Assembly (NCBI GenBank): GCA_905215055.1
Contig: CAJMOH010000010.1
Coordinates: 1 to 63,716 of the forward strand
Reading direction: 5' to 3'
From: an uncultured bacterium
GTDB taxonomy: Bacteria > Bacillota > Clostridia > Oscillospirales > Acutalibacteraceae
DNA length: 63,716 nucleotides
Part shown: piece by piece, positions 1-8,075 of the stretch
Layout of the letters: every line of letters starts with the position of its first letter
How positions within the stretch are numbered: the first letter of the stretch is position 1
Made by a program: the position numbers and the translations under genes
Notes under the pieces: generated by a model
Told to the model about the DNA's origin: nothing
The model's database searches: none
The model's input: only the letters and a program-made list of their open reading frames with translations

Positions 1-259
1 TCTGCGGATTTCTCTAAAGGGCAGAAACTAGAAGCAGCAAAAAACGCGGGCGGAATAATTTCCTATTCACACCCAGCTCCGGCACGAAAGAGCCGTGCGC
101 GACGTAAAGTTCTTTGCCCTCTCGCCTGCTGGATTTGTGGGTCTGCGGATTTCTCTAAAGGGCAGAAACTAGAAGCAGCAAAAAACGCGGGCGGAACAAT
201 CTCCCGCCCACACCCAGCTCCGGCGCGAAAGAGCCGTGCGCGACGTAAAGTTCTTTGCC
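1..259. repeat. 118-bp direct repeat, two copies, period 141 bp
   Basis: Bases 1-118 recur almost unchanged at 142-259, with a handful of substitutions in the middle. The first copy begins at the window edge, so the array may continue leftward. Just after the second copy lies a hairpin, gctttctt (262-269) and aagaaagc (272-279). No open frame with a ribosome binding site is seen in 1-360. The repeats could be the tail of a dispersed intergenic element; their function is not visible. Confidence 0.85.
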
Positions 260-312
260 AAGCTTTCTTACAAGAAAGCGGGAAAGTGGGAGTGAATAAA
301 GGAGAGGGAAAG

Positions 313-349
313 GGATCAGACTAGCAGTACAAGAAACGCAATCTGATCC
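313..349. promoter_or_regulatory. 8-bp inverted repeat upstream of spoIIQ
   Basis: GGATCAGA (313-320) is repeated in inverse as TCTGATCC (342-349) with a 21-nt centre, directly before the Shine-Dalgarno AAAGGA (351-356). It could be an operator or an mRNA stem. I could not recognise a convincing sigma-F promoter in 280-360. Confidence 0.4.
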
Positions 350-366
350 GAAAGGAACGTGTGCCT

Positions 367-1200
367 ATGAACGGAAAACGAAGCTCGTCGGAAACCGCCC
401 GCCGCAACGGGTTCTACCTGGCGCTGGCAATATGCCTGGTGGCGGTGGGTATTGCCGCCTGGAGCACCTATGACACGGTAAACAGCTATGCCGGCCCGGA
501 AAGCTCAGCCCTTGAAAGCCAGCAGGCAGAGGAGGTGCGGTCCGGCCAAGAGGTGGACCTGGACGTGAGCCAGCAGGACGGAGAAGCCGCCAATGCCACT
601 CCGGAGGAATCCTCCAGCCGGGAGGAAAGCTCCTCCCAGGCAGAGCGGGACGATGACCCAGAAACCCCTGCCAACACCACCTCCGCCCAGGAAACCGCCG
701 GAGAGGTGGCCTCTCAGCCCACCCCCGCGCCGGAAAGCAGCCAGACTGAGGAGCAGGTCCCCGCCACAGCGCCGCTGTATGAGATCAGCACGGAAATGAT
801 CTGGCCCATTGAAAACGGCGAAACTCTCAACGCTTACAGCGCCGGAGCGCCGGTGTACTCCAAAACCATGAAGGACTGGCGGATTCATACCGGCCTGGAC
901 GTGGCCGCCGATAACGAGGCCCCTGTGCTGGCCTGCGCCAATGGCGTGGTAAAGGAAACCTACTCTGACAGCATGCTGGGCAACGTGGTGCTGGTGGAGC
1001 ACGGGGACTATCTGTTCTACTACTGCGGCGTGGGAGAAAACTTTTTGGTCAACCCCGGGGACGTGGTGACCATGGGCCAGCAGCTGGCCGTGGTAACAGC
1101 CGTCCCCTTTGAGGCCGCTGAGGAGCCTCACCTCCATTTGGAGGTCCGCCGGGACGGAGTGGCGCTGGATCCCCAGGCTGTGCTGGAAGGCACGCTGTAA
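367..1200 (+). CDS. spoIIQ: SpoIIQ-like M23 (LytM) peptidase, stage II sporulation
   Basis: Forespore-side protein of the engulfment channel in endospore formers; its partner in the mother cell is SpoIIIAH. The sequence shows a short cytosolic N-terminus, one membrane segment (about residues 15-32), a long low-complexity Ser/Glu/Pro linker to about 135, then a LytM domain. Zinc-type motifs are kept: HTGLD (His174, Asp178) and HLH near the C-terminus (residues 255-257), as in clostridial SpoIIQ and unlike the degenerate Bacillus protein. ATG 367 is chosen because AAAGGA lies 10 nt upstream; GTG 361 sits only 4 nt from it. spoIIID lies next door, as in other clostridia, but here converges. The SpoIIQ name rests on context plus architecture; a plain M23 peptidase is the alternative. 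Confidence 0.8.
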   Translation: MNGKRSSSETARRNGFYLALAICLVAVGIAAWSTYDTVNSYAGPESSALESQQAEEVRSGQEVDLDVSQQDGEAANATPEESSSREESSSQAERDDDPETPANTTSAQETAGEVASQPTPAPESSQTEEQVPATAPLYEISTEMIWPIENGETLNAYSAGAPVYSKTMKDWRIHTGLDVAADNEAPVLACANGVVKETYSDSMLGNVVLVEHGDYLFYYCGVGENFLVNPGDVVTMGQQLAVVTAVPFEAAEEPHLHLEVRRDGVALDPQAVLEGTL

Positions 1201-1248
1201 GCCGGCGCCTGCTGGATGCCCTCTAAAAAAGAACCCGCCCCTGTCTTG

Positions 1249-1286
1249 AAAAAGGACGCCCGGAACCTTCCGGACGCCCTTTTTTC
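1249..1286 (-). terminator. Intrinsic terminator between spoIIQ and spoIIID
   Basis: A stem of 12 pairs (including G-U) around a GG loop followed by a U tract forms on the minus strand, after spoIIID. Read on the plus strand the same stem has two mismatches, so it is best as the spoIIID terminator and weaker for spoIIQ. Confidence 0.8.
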
Positions 1287-1289
1287 CGC

Positions 1290-1544
1290 CTATTTGAGAC
1301 CCTGATATTTTTTCTTGGTGGCCAGGCCGCCCCGAATGTGCCGTTGGGCCTTGTTGACCGCCAGCACGTTTTTTACATCCCGGTAAAGGCTGCTGTCCAG
1401 ATACTTCAGACGCTGGGACACATCCTTGTGGACGGTGCTTTTGCTGACCCCAAACTGCTTGGCGGCCCGCCTGACAGTGGCCTTGTTTTCCACAATGTAC
1501 TCGCCGAGCCTGGTGGCCCGGTCGTCGATGACGCGGCTTCTCAT
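1290..1544 (-). CDS. spoIIID: SpoIIID, mother-cell sporulation transcription factor
   Basis: Small DNA-binding regulator that works with sigma-E in the mother cell. The 84-residue product has the family's size and its helix-turn-helix (core AAKQFGVSKSTVHKDVSQRL) and the basic tail ending near KKKYQGLK. ATG 1544 is preferred over GTG 1550, because AGGGG (1551-1555) then stands 6 nt upstream. It converges on spoIIQ; in Clostridioides difficile the two genes are co-directional, so a local inversion is implied. Confidence 0.95.
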   Translation of the reverse strand: MRSRVIDDRATRLGEYIVENKATVRRAAKQFGVSKSTVHKDVSQRLKYLDSSLYRDVKNVLAVNKAQRHIRGGLATKKKYQGLK

Positions 1545-1791
1545 ATGCACCCCTCGCTTCCAATGTGTTAGATAGATATGAAACCGAGGGGAAGGTTAGT
1601 ACAAAAGCTGAGAGGGGAACCGGACAGCGCCCTGTGGAAAGAAGAGCCGTTTCCCAGAGCGGCACCCTTCTTGCAAAAATTCTATATTTTATCGAGAAAT
1701 ATGTTTTACAATTTATATACTATGCTATTTTTCAATTTCATGCAATGCAGAATAGCCAAATCGTTTTTAAAAAAAGTGGAAAAAATCCCAT

Positions 1792-1829
1792 TGTGTCTCT
1801 TGAAGAGTGGAGACACATCCATTATAATG
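1792..1829 (+). promoter_or_regulatory. Sigma-A promoter with overlapping palindrome (candidate RHH operator)
   Basis: A promoter TTGAAG (1800-1805), 18-nt spacer, TATAAT (1824-1829) precedes the RHH gene. The perfect 8-bp inverted repeat TGTGTCTC (1792-1799) / GAGACACA (1810-1817) straddles the -35 box, a good position for a repressor. The rest of the 1545-1880 gap is AT-rich and shows no open frame I can support. Confidence 0.6.
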
Positions 1830-1880
1830 GGAGAAACAAAGGGAACCTGCCGTTCCCAAAAAAGAAAGGATGGGAAAGAA

Positions 1881-2060
1881 ATGGGCCAGATCAAACGAAA
1901 CAGAAAACAAATCGCATCCACAGTGGACCCCGAGCTGTGGGAGGCTTTTCGGGGACTTTCCGAAAAGACCCGCATTCCGGCTTCTCGCCTGCTGGACGAG
2001 GCCATGGAGGATCTCCTCTTAAAGTACAAGGTCATTTCCCAAAAGGAGAAAACACCGTGA
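1881..2060 (+). CDS. Small ribbon-helix-helix DNA-binding protein
   Basis: A 59-residue protein with an RHH (CopG/MetJ-like) pattern: a basic N-terminal strand (KRNRKQIASTVDPELWEAF), a helix, a turn (RIPASR) and a second helix (LLDEAMEDLLLKY). Such dimers bind short palindromes. ATG 1881 follows AAAGGA by 10 nt. It has its own promoter and palindrome upstream and a terminator downstream, so it is monocistronic and probably autoregulated (inference). No toxin gene accompanies it, so it is not an obvious antitoxin. Confidence 0.75.
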   Translation: MGQIKRNRKQIASTVDPELWEAFRGLSEKTRIPASRLLDEAMEDLLLKYKVISQKEKTP

Positions 2061-2084
2061 GCACAGATGGATCAGCCGATACAG

Positions 2085-2127
2085 AAACGCCGTGAGGAAG
2101 AGGTTTTTCCCCGCGGCGTTTTTGTTT
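2085..2127 (+). terminator. Intrinsic terminator after RHH gene
   Basis: AAACGCCG (2085-2092) pairs with CGGCGTTT (2114-2121) and is followed by a T-rich run. Confidence 0.75.
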
Positions 2128-2188
2128 TGCGAAAAAAAGCCCGGGAAGCGGTTCTCAGCCTCCCGGACAAAACGGACTGTGAAACTTT

Positions 2189-4123
2189 TTACTTCAGCCA
2201 CTGATGGCAGCCGTGCTGGTCGCACATGTATGTGGCCGTGGGATCTGTGGGGTCCCAGGTGTGCCAAATGGGAATTTGCAGGCCCTCGGGCTTTTCCAGG
2301 GGACCGGAGGTCATGGTGGCGGAGATGTTCACCTGGGTGCCAAGGCCGCAGTTGTCGTAAATCCACTTGGCGTCCTCGCAGTTCAGGCGGATGCACCCCA
2401 ACGACCGGGTATTGCCCAGCTGGTTGTACTCGCCCACCTCCAGATCCAAGTTGTTTCTGGTCCAGTTTGGCACTGAGTGGAAGAGGTAGTTCCCCTGGAT
2501 CTGGGTACACCACTGAGCCCAGGTATCGCCCACCATCTTCAGCCAGCGGTAACGGGCGGGCGTGTAATAGGTGCCAGTGGGAGTGGGTACGCCGCAGGAA
2601 ACCCGCATGGCCTGCACCGGCGTGTTATAGGCGCCGGTGGCCGGGTCCTTGGCGAAGATAATCAGATAGTTGGAGGGCTTATACACCTGGATAAAGTAAG
2701 GCCCGCTGACTACGCCCAGCTCGGAAATATCCTCCTGCAAGGCGCCGTCCCGGTAATAGCGCCGCCATTGGCCCTGGGTGTAAAATCCGTTGCAGGCCGC
2801 GCCGGTGGAGCTGTCAAAGAGATACTGGGTATCGCCGATGGTGGCGCTGCCCCGCAGAACCTTCTTGGTGGCGCCGTCCACATAGTACAGATTGCCGATC
2901 TCCCGAATCCAGTGGCTTTCCACCGCGCCCTCGTCCTTGGCGTAGGAATCCCACACCTCGGTGGATTCCTCCCCCGCCGGGACGGTGTGATAGGTGTGCT
3001 CCGCGGCGGCCTCCACAATGGCCCCATAGGCCCAGTGAGAGGGGAACAGGTCGTAAAAGCTCTTGACGTCGGTCAGCTCCTTCACGTTTTCCGGGGCGGA
3101 GCGGCCCAGCATCTTGTTGATGATGCTCACCGCCTGGCACCGCTTCACCGGGTCGTTGGGGGCAAAGGTGCCGTCCTCAAAGCCGGAGATCCACCCCAGC
3201 TTGGAGGCGGTGTAAATGTGAGAAGCAGCCCAGAAGCCGGGCTTCACATCGCTGAAGGAGCTTTGGCCGTCCTCCAGGGTGGAAAAGGCCACGGCTATGG
3301 CCACAAACTCCGCCCGGGTAATTTCCTTGTCCGGGCCAAAGGTACCGTCCTCATAGCCGGAGAGAATGCCCAGGCCGGCCAGGGCTTCCACCGCCCCGGC
3401 ATACCAGGCGGTGGACTTCACATCGGAGAAGGTCCGAGGCTCCCAGTCCACAGAGCGCAGAAGCTTGTAGAACATAGAGGCCGCCTCTGCCCGGGTGATG
3501 GTTTTCTCCGGCAGAAACAGGCCGCTTTCATAGCCCGAGACATAGGTCACATGGTCCTCTGTGTTCAGCAGCTCCTCCACGTTCCGGCTCCACCGGGCGG
3601 TGTAGGTCACGTCCCGGGTGACAGGGGTGGTCTCCGGGTCCACTTGATTGCCCTGCTCGTCAAACCAGCCCAAAATTTTCGCGTGGGGCAACTCGCCAAT
3701 CCAAGGCACCAGAGGCGGGATTTCTCCCTCAGCCACCTTCTCGGTGGAGCCTCCCAAAATACCCATGTTAAAGGTGACGGAATAGTAGTTGATCTCCGGA
3801 TCCGGGGTGGGAGAGGGCGGCGGCGTGGCAGGCTGGCTGGTTTCCGGGTCCTCGTCCGGCGACGGCGAAGGGGACGCTCCCTCCTCTGGGGAGGAGGAGC
3901 TTTCCGGATCTTCAGCGGGGCTGGAGGTAGGCGCCGGGGTCCAGGGCTGGCTGGTCTCGTCCTCTTCTGAAGAGGAAGTGGACGGATGGTCCTGCATGGT
4001 GGCTTGCGCGGTTTCCTGCCGGCTGAAGGGCTGGTCCTCCGCCTGGGCGGTAAGGCCGGCGCAGCACAGCGCCAGGGCCAGCAGGACAGCTCCCAGGCGC
4101 CGCAGCTTGTGACGGTGTTTCAT
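2189..4123 (-). CDS. SLH-domain L,D-transpeptidase (YkuD), secreted
   Basis: A 644-residue envelope enzyme expected to make 3-3 cross-links in peptidoglycan or to attach proteins. Order: signal peptide (1-28, cut near TAQA-ED), Ser/Pro/Glu-rich linker to about 110, a small beta domain resembling Listeria-Bacteroides repeats (about 112-178), three SLH repeats (about 190-345) that bind secondary wall polymer, a short YVDG-type segment (about 410-455), then a YkuD domain (about 475-600) with His549 (FHS) and Cys577 in SLGCIRL. GGAG stands 8 nt before ATG 4123. The SLH repeats imply non-covalent docking to a pyruvylated polymer, which ties it to the glycan cluster downstream. Confidence 0.9.
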   Translation of the reverse strand: MKHRHKLRRLGAVLLALALCCAGLTAQAEDQPFSRQETAQATMQDHPSTSSSEEDETSQPWTPAPTSSPAEDPESSSSPEEGASPSPSPDEDPETSQPATPPPSPTPDPEINYYSVTFNMGILGGSTEKVAEGEIPPLVPWIGELPHAKILGWFDEQGNQVDPETTPVTRDVTYTARWSRNVEELLNTEDHVTYVSGYESGLFLPEKTITRAEAASMFYKLLRSVDWEPRTFSDVKSTAWYAGAVEALAGLGILSGYEDGTFGPDKEITRAEFVAIAVAFSTLEDGQSSFSDVKPGFWAASHIYTASKLGWISGFEDGTFAPNDPVKRCQAVSIINKMLGRSAPENVKELTDVKSFYDLFPSHWAYGAIVEAAAEHTYHTVPAGEESTEVWDSYAKDEGAVESHWIREIGNLYYVDGATKKVLRGSATIGDTQYLFDSSTGAACNGFYTQGQWRRYYRDGALQEDISELGVVSGPYFIQVYKPSNYLIIFAKDPATGAYNTPVQAMRVSCGVPTPTGTYYTPARYRWLKMVGDTWAQWCTQIQGNYLFHSVPNWTRNNLDLEVGEYNQLGNTRSLGCIRLNCEDAKWIYDNCGLGTQVNISATMTSGPLEKPEGLQIPIWHTWDPTDPTATYMCDQHGCHQWLK

Positions 4124-4307
4124 AGATGGTCGCTCCGATCTTGGTGGCTTTTTTGAGAATGAGAATTTCTTTCCTCTTATTATACGGCATGGAGGGCAGG
4201 AAGAAAAGAAAAAAATGCGATTGTTTTCAGGAATCTTTGAAAGCGATCTGCCGCCCTCTCTCTTTAGACGGCGGACAAGGGAAAAATGTATCTCCCGGCA
4301 AAAAATT

Positions 4308-4337
4308 TTGCCTTATCCCCCACCCCTGTGTTACAAT
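4308..4337 (+). promoter_or_regulatory. Sigma-A promoter of gpsA
   Basis: TTGCCT (4308-4313), 18-nt spacer, TACAAT (4332-4337) with an extended TG one base upstream of the -10. AGGAGGT (4351-4357) then sets the gpsA start 6 nt further on. Confidence 0.6.
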
Positions 4338-4363
4338 GAAAAAAACACACAGGAGGTACGACC

Positions 4364-5320
4364 ATGAAAATTTCAGTGCTCGGCTGCGGCCGGTGGGGAA
4401 CCTTTTTGGCCTGGTATCTGGACCGCTCCGGGCAGCAGGTTTCTCTCTACGGTCGGCCCGGCTCCGCACGGATGGAGGCCCTGCTGCGAACCCGCTCCAA
4501 CGGCGTGACTACCCTGCCCCAGACCGTGGCCCTCACTCAAAGCCTGGAAAATGCCCTGGAACCCGCCACCCTGGTGGTCTCCGTAGGCTCCCAAAGCCTG
4601 CGGGGCCTGCTGCGGGAGATTGCCGCCCGCACTCCCGGCCGGGGAAAGCGCCTGGTGCTGTGCATGAAGGGCCTGGAAACCGGCACGGGCAAACGGCTTT
4701 CCACCATTGTGGAGGAGGAGCTGCCCGGCGCCCGGGCTGCCGTGTGGCTGGGGCCGGGCCATGTGCAGGAGTTCACCGCGGGCATTCCCAACTGCATGGT
4801 GCTAGACAGCCGGGATGAGGAGCTGAAGGAGGAGCTGATCGCCGCCTTTTCCAGCCGGCTGATCCGGTTCTACTACGGCCGGGATTTAATTGGCAATGAG
4901 ATTGGCGGGGCCTCAAAAAACGTCATCGGCATTGCCGCCGGCATGCTGGACGGTCTGGGGCTCTCCTCCTTAAAGGGCGCCCTGATGAGCCGCGGCACCC
5001 GGGAGATCGCCCGGCTTATCAAGGCCCTGGGAGGCAACGAGCTTTCCGCCTACGGCCTGTGCCACCTGGGAGACTACGAGGCCACGGTTTTTTCCCCTTA
5101 CAGCCACAACCGGCAGTACGGCGAGGCCTTTGTCAAGGGAGAGCCCTACGGCGCCTTGGCGGAGGGCCGGGCCACCGTTCAGGCGCTGATGCTTCTGGCG
5201 GACCAAACCGGCGTGGCGCTGCCCATCTGCCAGGCGGTACACCAGGTGCTGTACCAGGGCGCGGACCCGCGGGAAACCCTGGACGGTCTGTTTTCCCGAA
5301 GCTTAAAGCAGGAATTTTGA
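4364..5320 (+). CDS. gpsA: NAD(P)H-dependent glycerol-3-phosphate dehydrogenase
   Basis: Reduces dihydroxyacetone phosphate to sn-glycerol 3-phosphate in the cytosol, feeding phospholipids and, in Gram-positives, CDP-glycerol for teichoic acids. The 318-residue length is normal. Visible motifs are the Rossmann GCGRWG (residues 7-12), MKGLE (Lys102), GGASKNVIGIAAG with the catalytic lysine (Lys185), and the C-terminal LGDYEATVFS / SHNR region in place of the usual GDLxxT / SRN. It is monocistronic with its own promoter and terminator. Its product would be the substrate for the TagD- and TagF-like enzymes of the 18-19.7 kb cluster. Confidence 0.92.
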   Translation: MKISVLGCGRWGTFLAWYLDRSGQQVSLYGRPGSARMEALLRTRSNGVTTLPQTVALTQSLENALEPATLVVSVGSQSLRGLLREIAARTPGRGKRLVLCMKGLETGTGKRLSTIVEEELPGARAAVWLGPGHVQEFTAGIPNCMVLDSRDEELKEELIAAFSSRLIRFYYGRDLIGNEIGGASKNVIGIAAGMLDGLGLSSLKGALMSRGTREIARLIKALGGNELSAYGLCHLGDYEATVFSPYSHNRQYGEAFVKGEPYGALAEGRATVQALMLLADQTGVALPICQAVHQVLYQGADPRETLDGLFSRSLKQEF

Positions 5321-5322
5321 CA

Positions 5323-5365
5323 GAAAAAGGGGGACCGCCGCAAACCGCGGCAGTCCCCCTTTTTG
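5323..5365 (+). terminator. Terminator of gpsA
   Basis: A long GC stem (GGGGGACCGCCG ... CGGCAGTCCCCC, with a short AAAC loop region) is flanked by A and T runs, so it can work in both directions. Confidence 0.85.
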
Positions 5366-5368
5366 CGG

Positions 5369-5406
5369 GAGCCTCTCCCGGCCTTGGCACGGGAGAGGGC
5401 TTTTTT
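5369..5406 (-). terminator. Terminator of the antiporter gene
   Basis: GCCTCTCCCG (5371-5380) pairs with CGGGAGAGGGC (5390-5400) with one bulge. It overlaps the antiporter stop codon; a U-rich context is weaker on this strand. Confidence 0.5.
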
Positions 5407-6721
5407 ATTTCTTTTGCGCTTTCTCCGCTTCCTGCTGGGCCTTTTCCGCCATCTCCTTCACGCCAATGCCGCTGCGGAGGGCGCCCAGCTGGTTGTAATT
5501 CTCGGCAAAGCCGTTTTCCACCGCGGGCGTGTTCTTGGGACCCCAGCGGAACACAAACTTCAGCAAAACCGGGGTGACAATGGTGGTGGCCACCACCATC
5601 AAAATCACAGGCCCCAGGAAGTTGTTGCCCATCAAACCCAGGGCCATGCCCTTGCTGGCCACAATCAGGGCCACCTCTCCCCGGGAAATCATGCCCACGC
5701 CAATGCGGGCGCACTGGTAGTTTTGATAGTGGCACAGCTTGGCTCCCAGGCCGCAGCCCAGCACCTTGGTGAGCACCGCCACCACAATCAGCAGCACCGA
5801 GAACCAAATGATGGCCGGGGTCATCTGGGGCAGCGTGACCTGCAGGCCAATGCTGGCAAAGAACAGGGGGGAAAGATAGGCGTAGCTCAGCACGTCAAAC
5901 TTGGAGTTCAGATACTGGCTGCGCTGGGTCATGGAGATAATCACGCCCGCGCAGAAGGCGCCGGTGATGTCCGCCACGCCAAAGGCCACCTCCGCCACAA
6001 AGGACATGAGCAGGCAGAACACAAAGGCAATAATCACATGGCGGTGCATGCCCTTTTCGGCCTTGACCACCCAGTGAATGTAAAACTTGTAGAACAGGAA
6101 TCCGGCCACCGCCACAAACACGAAAAAGCCCAAAATCTGCAGCAGCACAATCCAGATGCTCACGCTGGGATCGGCCATGCTGCTGATGACGGTCAGGGCG
6201 ATGATGCCCAGCACGTCGTCGATGATGGCCGCGCCCAAAATGGCGTTGCCAGAGCGGGTTTTCAGCTTGCCCAGCTCCTTCAGGGTCTCCACGGAAATGC
6301 TCACCGAGGTGGCGGTGAGAATGACGCCGATAAACATGTTTTGCAGGAAAATCGACGCGTTGGCGTCCGAGTCAATCACGCCGGGCTGGTTGAAGAAATA
6401 GGCCAGGGCGAATCCGCCGCCAATGGGCACCAGCACGCCGATGAGGGCGATGATAAAGGCCGCCTTGCCGCTGCTCTTCAGCTCCTTCACGTCCGTTTCC
6501 ATGCCGGCGCAGAACATCATTACAATGACGCCGATTTCCGCCGTGTCCTTGATAAATTCCGTTTCATGGATCACGTCTAAAACAGCCGGCCCCAGAATCA
6601 GGCCGGCCAGCAGCGCGCCCACCACCTGGGGCAGCTGGAACCGCTGGGTGAGAAGTCCCAGCAGCTTTGTCGAGAGCAAAATTAAGGCCAGGTCCAAAAG
6701 AAACCCATATCCGCCTTCCAT
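5405..6721 (-). CDS. Cation:proton antiporter (CPA2 / KefB-NhaS type)
   Basis: Integral membrane exchanger of Na+ or K+ for H+, here 438 residues. About 12 hydrophobic segments fill the protein; landmarks are QLPQVVGALLAGLILGP near the N-terminus, a GIILTATSVSI-like helix, AAIIDDVLGIIAL with the paired aspartates expected at the ion site, and MISRGEVALIVASKG. There is no TrkA-N regulatory domain; the tail is a short Ala/Glu/Lys-rich coil. ATG 6719-6721 is chosen since AGGAGG is 7 nt upstream; the in-frame GTG at 6742 precedes that site. Ion specificity cannot be read from sequence. Confidence 0.88.
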   Translation of the reverse strand: MEGGYGFLLDLALILLSTKLLGLLTQRFQLPQVVGALLAGLILGPAVLDVIHETEFIKDTAEIGVIVMMFCAGMETDVKELKSSGKAAFIIALIGVLVPIGGGFALAYFFNQPGVIDSDANASIFLQNMFIGVILTATSVSISVETLKELGKLKTRSGNAILGAAIIDDVLGIIALTVISSMADPSVSIWIVLLQILGFFVFVAVAGFLFYKFYIHWVVKAEKGMHRHVIIAFVFCLLMSFVAEVAFGVADITGAFCAGVIISMTQRSQYLNSKFDVLSYAYLSPLFFASIGLQVTLPQMTPAIIWFSVLLIVVAVLTKVLGCGLGAKLCHYQNYQCARIGVGMISRGEVALIVASKGMALGLMGNNFLGPVILMVVATTIVTPVLLKFVFRWGPKNTPAVENGFAENYNQLGALRSGIGVKEMAEKAQQEAEKAQKK

Positions 6722-6890
6722 GCCCATCCCTCCTGTTTTCACAATTATTAAAAATTATTCCAGTTTGCTATTATACGCCTCTTTTTTGCAAATGCAAGGA
6801 TGGGCCGGGAACCGAACAAATTTTTCGGCTATTTCCCCAATATTTTATCATCAAACTGTATATTTTGCACCTTCTCTTTTTGTCAAGACC

Positions 6891-6919
6891 TTGCGGGAGG
6901 CCGGCGCCTGTGCTATACT
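6891..6919 (+). promoter_or_regulatory. Sigma-A promoter of the GNAT gene
   Basis: TTGCGG (6891-6896), 17-nt spacer, TATACT (6914-6919), 24 nt before the start codon. Confidence 0.6.
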
Positions 6920-6942
6920 TTCCGAAAAAGGAGGCAGGCTTT

Positions 6943-7503
6943 ATGGATCCCATCAATCTTCGGGAAGGACCGGTGGCGGTGCGGCTTCTCTCTCCTCAGG
7001 ATGCCGCCCTGCTGCTGAAATGGATGCGGGACCCCAGGGTTTTGGAGTTTTACGGCGGACGGGACCTTATTTACACCCCGGAAAAAATCAAGGAGGAGTT
7101 TTATGTCCCGGAAAAGGGCGCCCGCCGCTGCCTGGTGGAGTTTGAGGGACATCCCATCGGCTACATCCAGATCTACCAGCTGGACCAGGAGCTGTGCCAG
7201 GAGTACCACTATCCCTTCCGCCCAGAGGAGCTGGCCTTTGGCATCGATCAGTTCATTGGAGAGCCGGACCTCTGGAACAGAGGGATTGGCCGGCGGTTTC
7301 TCTCCCTGGTGCTGCGCCATCTGACGGAAACGGAGGGCGCGGCCGCCGTCATCCTGGACCCCCACGCCAACAACCCCCGGGCTCTGCGGTGCTATCAGGC
7401 CTGCGGCTTTCGCAAGATCAAATTTCTGCCCGGCCACGAGCTTCACGAGGGCGTCTGGGAGGACTGCTGGCTGATGGAGTACCGCCCCGGCGCTCCCGCT
7501 TAA
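6943..7503 (+). CDS. GNAT N-acetyltransferase, AAC(6')-like subgroup
   Basis: A 186-residue acetyl-CoA dependent transferase. The motif A region (GIGRRFLSLVLRHL) and the NNPRALRCYQACGFR segment are typical of GNAT motif A/B, and FGIDQFIGEPDLWNRGIG resembles the AAC(6')-Ib / RimJ-type subgroup. AAAGGAGG (6927-6934) lies 8 nt from ATG 6943. It stands alone between promoter and terminator. Resistance is not implied: chromosomal relatives mostly have unknown substrates. Confidence 0.8.
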   Translation: MDPINLREGPVAVRLLSPQDAALLLKWMRDPRVLEFYGGRDLIYTPEKIKEEFYVPEKGARRCLVEFEGHPIGYIQIYQLDQELCQEYHYPFRPEELAFGIDQFIGEPDLWNRGIGRRFLSLVLRHLTETEGAAAVILDPHANNPRALRCYQACGFRKIKFLPGHELHEGVWEDCWLMEYRPGAPA

Positions 7504-7511
7504 AACAGAAA

Positions 7512-7546
7512 AAAAGGCCCGCCGAAGGCACGGCGGGTCCTTTTTT
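7512..7546. terminator. Bidirectional terminator
   Basis: GGCCCGCCG (7516-7524) pairs with CGGCGGGTCC (7531-7540), flanked by A7 and T6. It serves the GNAT gene on plus and the folate operon end on minus. Confidence 0.9.
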
Positions 7547-8066
7547 ATTGTTGTATGCTTGTTTTTCCCTCTCTCAGCCCCCGCAGGTAGGCGTCCGCCT
7601 GCTCCCGGCAGCGAAACACCACCCATTTCTTTTCCGGGGCTGCCTTCCGAAAGGCCAAGATCTTCGGCCGCTGCTGCTGGGGAAAGTCCCGGATGTAGTC
7701 CATGAATTCCGGGTCCTCCTCCGTCTCCACCCAGGGCATGTCCGGGCGGACGGTTCCCCTGCGGGCGCGCACCCCCGCCAGGCAGACCTCCACCGGATAG
7801 TCCAAAAAGAACACCCGGTGGCAGCGGGCCAGCCGCCGGTCCAGGGTGCGGCTGTAATTGCCGTCCATAATCCAGCGCTGGTTCTGGGACATGGCCTGCT
7901 CCAGCCGCTGGTCAAACACCTGGTTTTCCACAGTGGTCCTGTCGGCGTTCCAAAAAAGCCGGTCCAGATAGAGCAGCGGCAGGCCGGTCAGCTCTCCCAA
8001 GGCCCGGGCAAAGGTGCTTTTCCCGCTGCCCGGACTGCCAATCACCAAAATTCTCTCTTCCAGCAT
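7545..8066 (-). CDS. P-loop NTPase, FlaR / adenylate-kinase-like
   Basis: A 173-residue cytosolic protein with Walker A GSPGSGKST near the N-terminus, YLDRLFW, WIMDGNYSRTLDRRL and FLDYP motifs characteristic of the 'DNA topology modulation protein FlaR' group of small kinase-like NTPases. The substrate is unknown. It is the last gene of the folate operon, 9 nt after folK, with AGGAGGG ahead of its ATG. Whether it takes part in folate metabolism is not visible. Confidence 0.75.
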   Translation of the reverse strand: MLEERILVIGSPGSGKSTFARALGELTGLPLLYLDRLFWNADRTTVENQVFDQRLEQAMSQNQRWIMDGNYSRTLDRRLARCHRVFFLDYPVEVCLAGVRARRGTVRPDMPWVETEEDPEFMDYIRDFPQQQRPKILAFRKAAPEKKWVVFRCREQADAYLRGLREGKTSIQQ

Positions 8067-8075
8067 AGCTCCCTC

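Noticed and set aside
6943..7503. Aminoglycoside resistance gene
   Set aside because: Similarity to AAC(6')-type proteins is only at subgroup level, and the gene is a stand-alone chromosomal GNAT with no mobile context.
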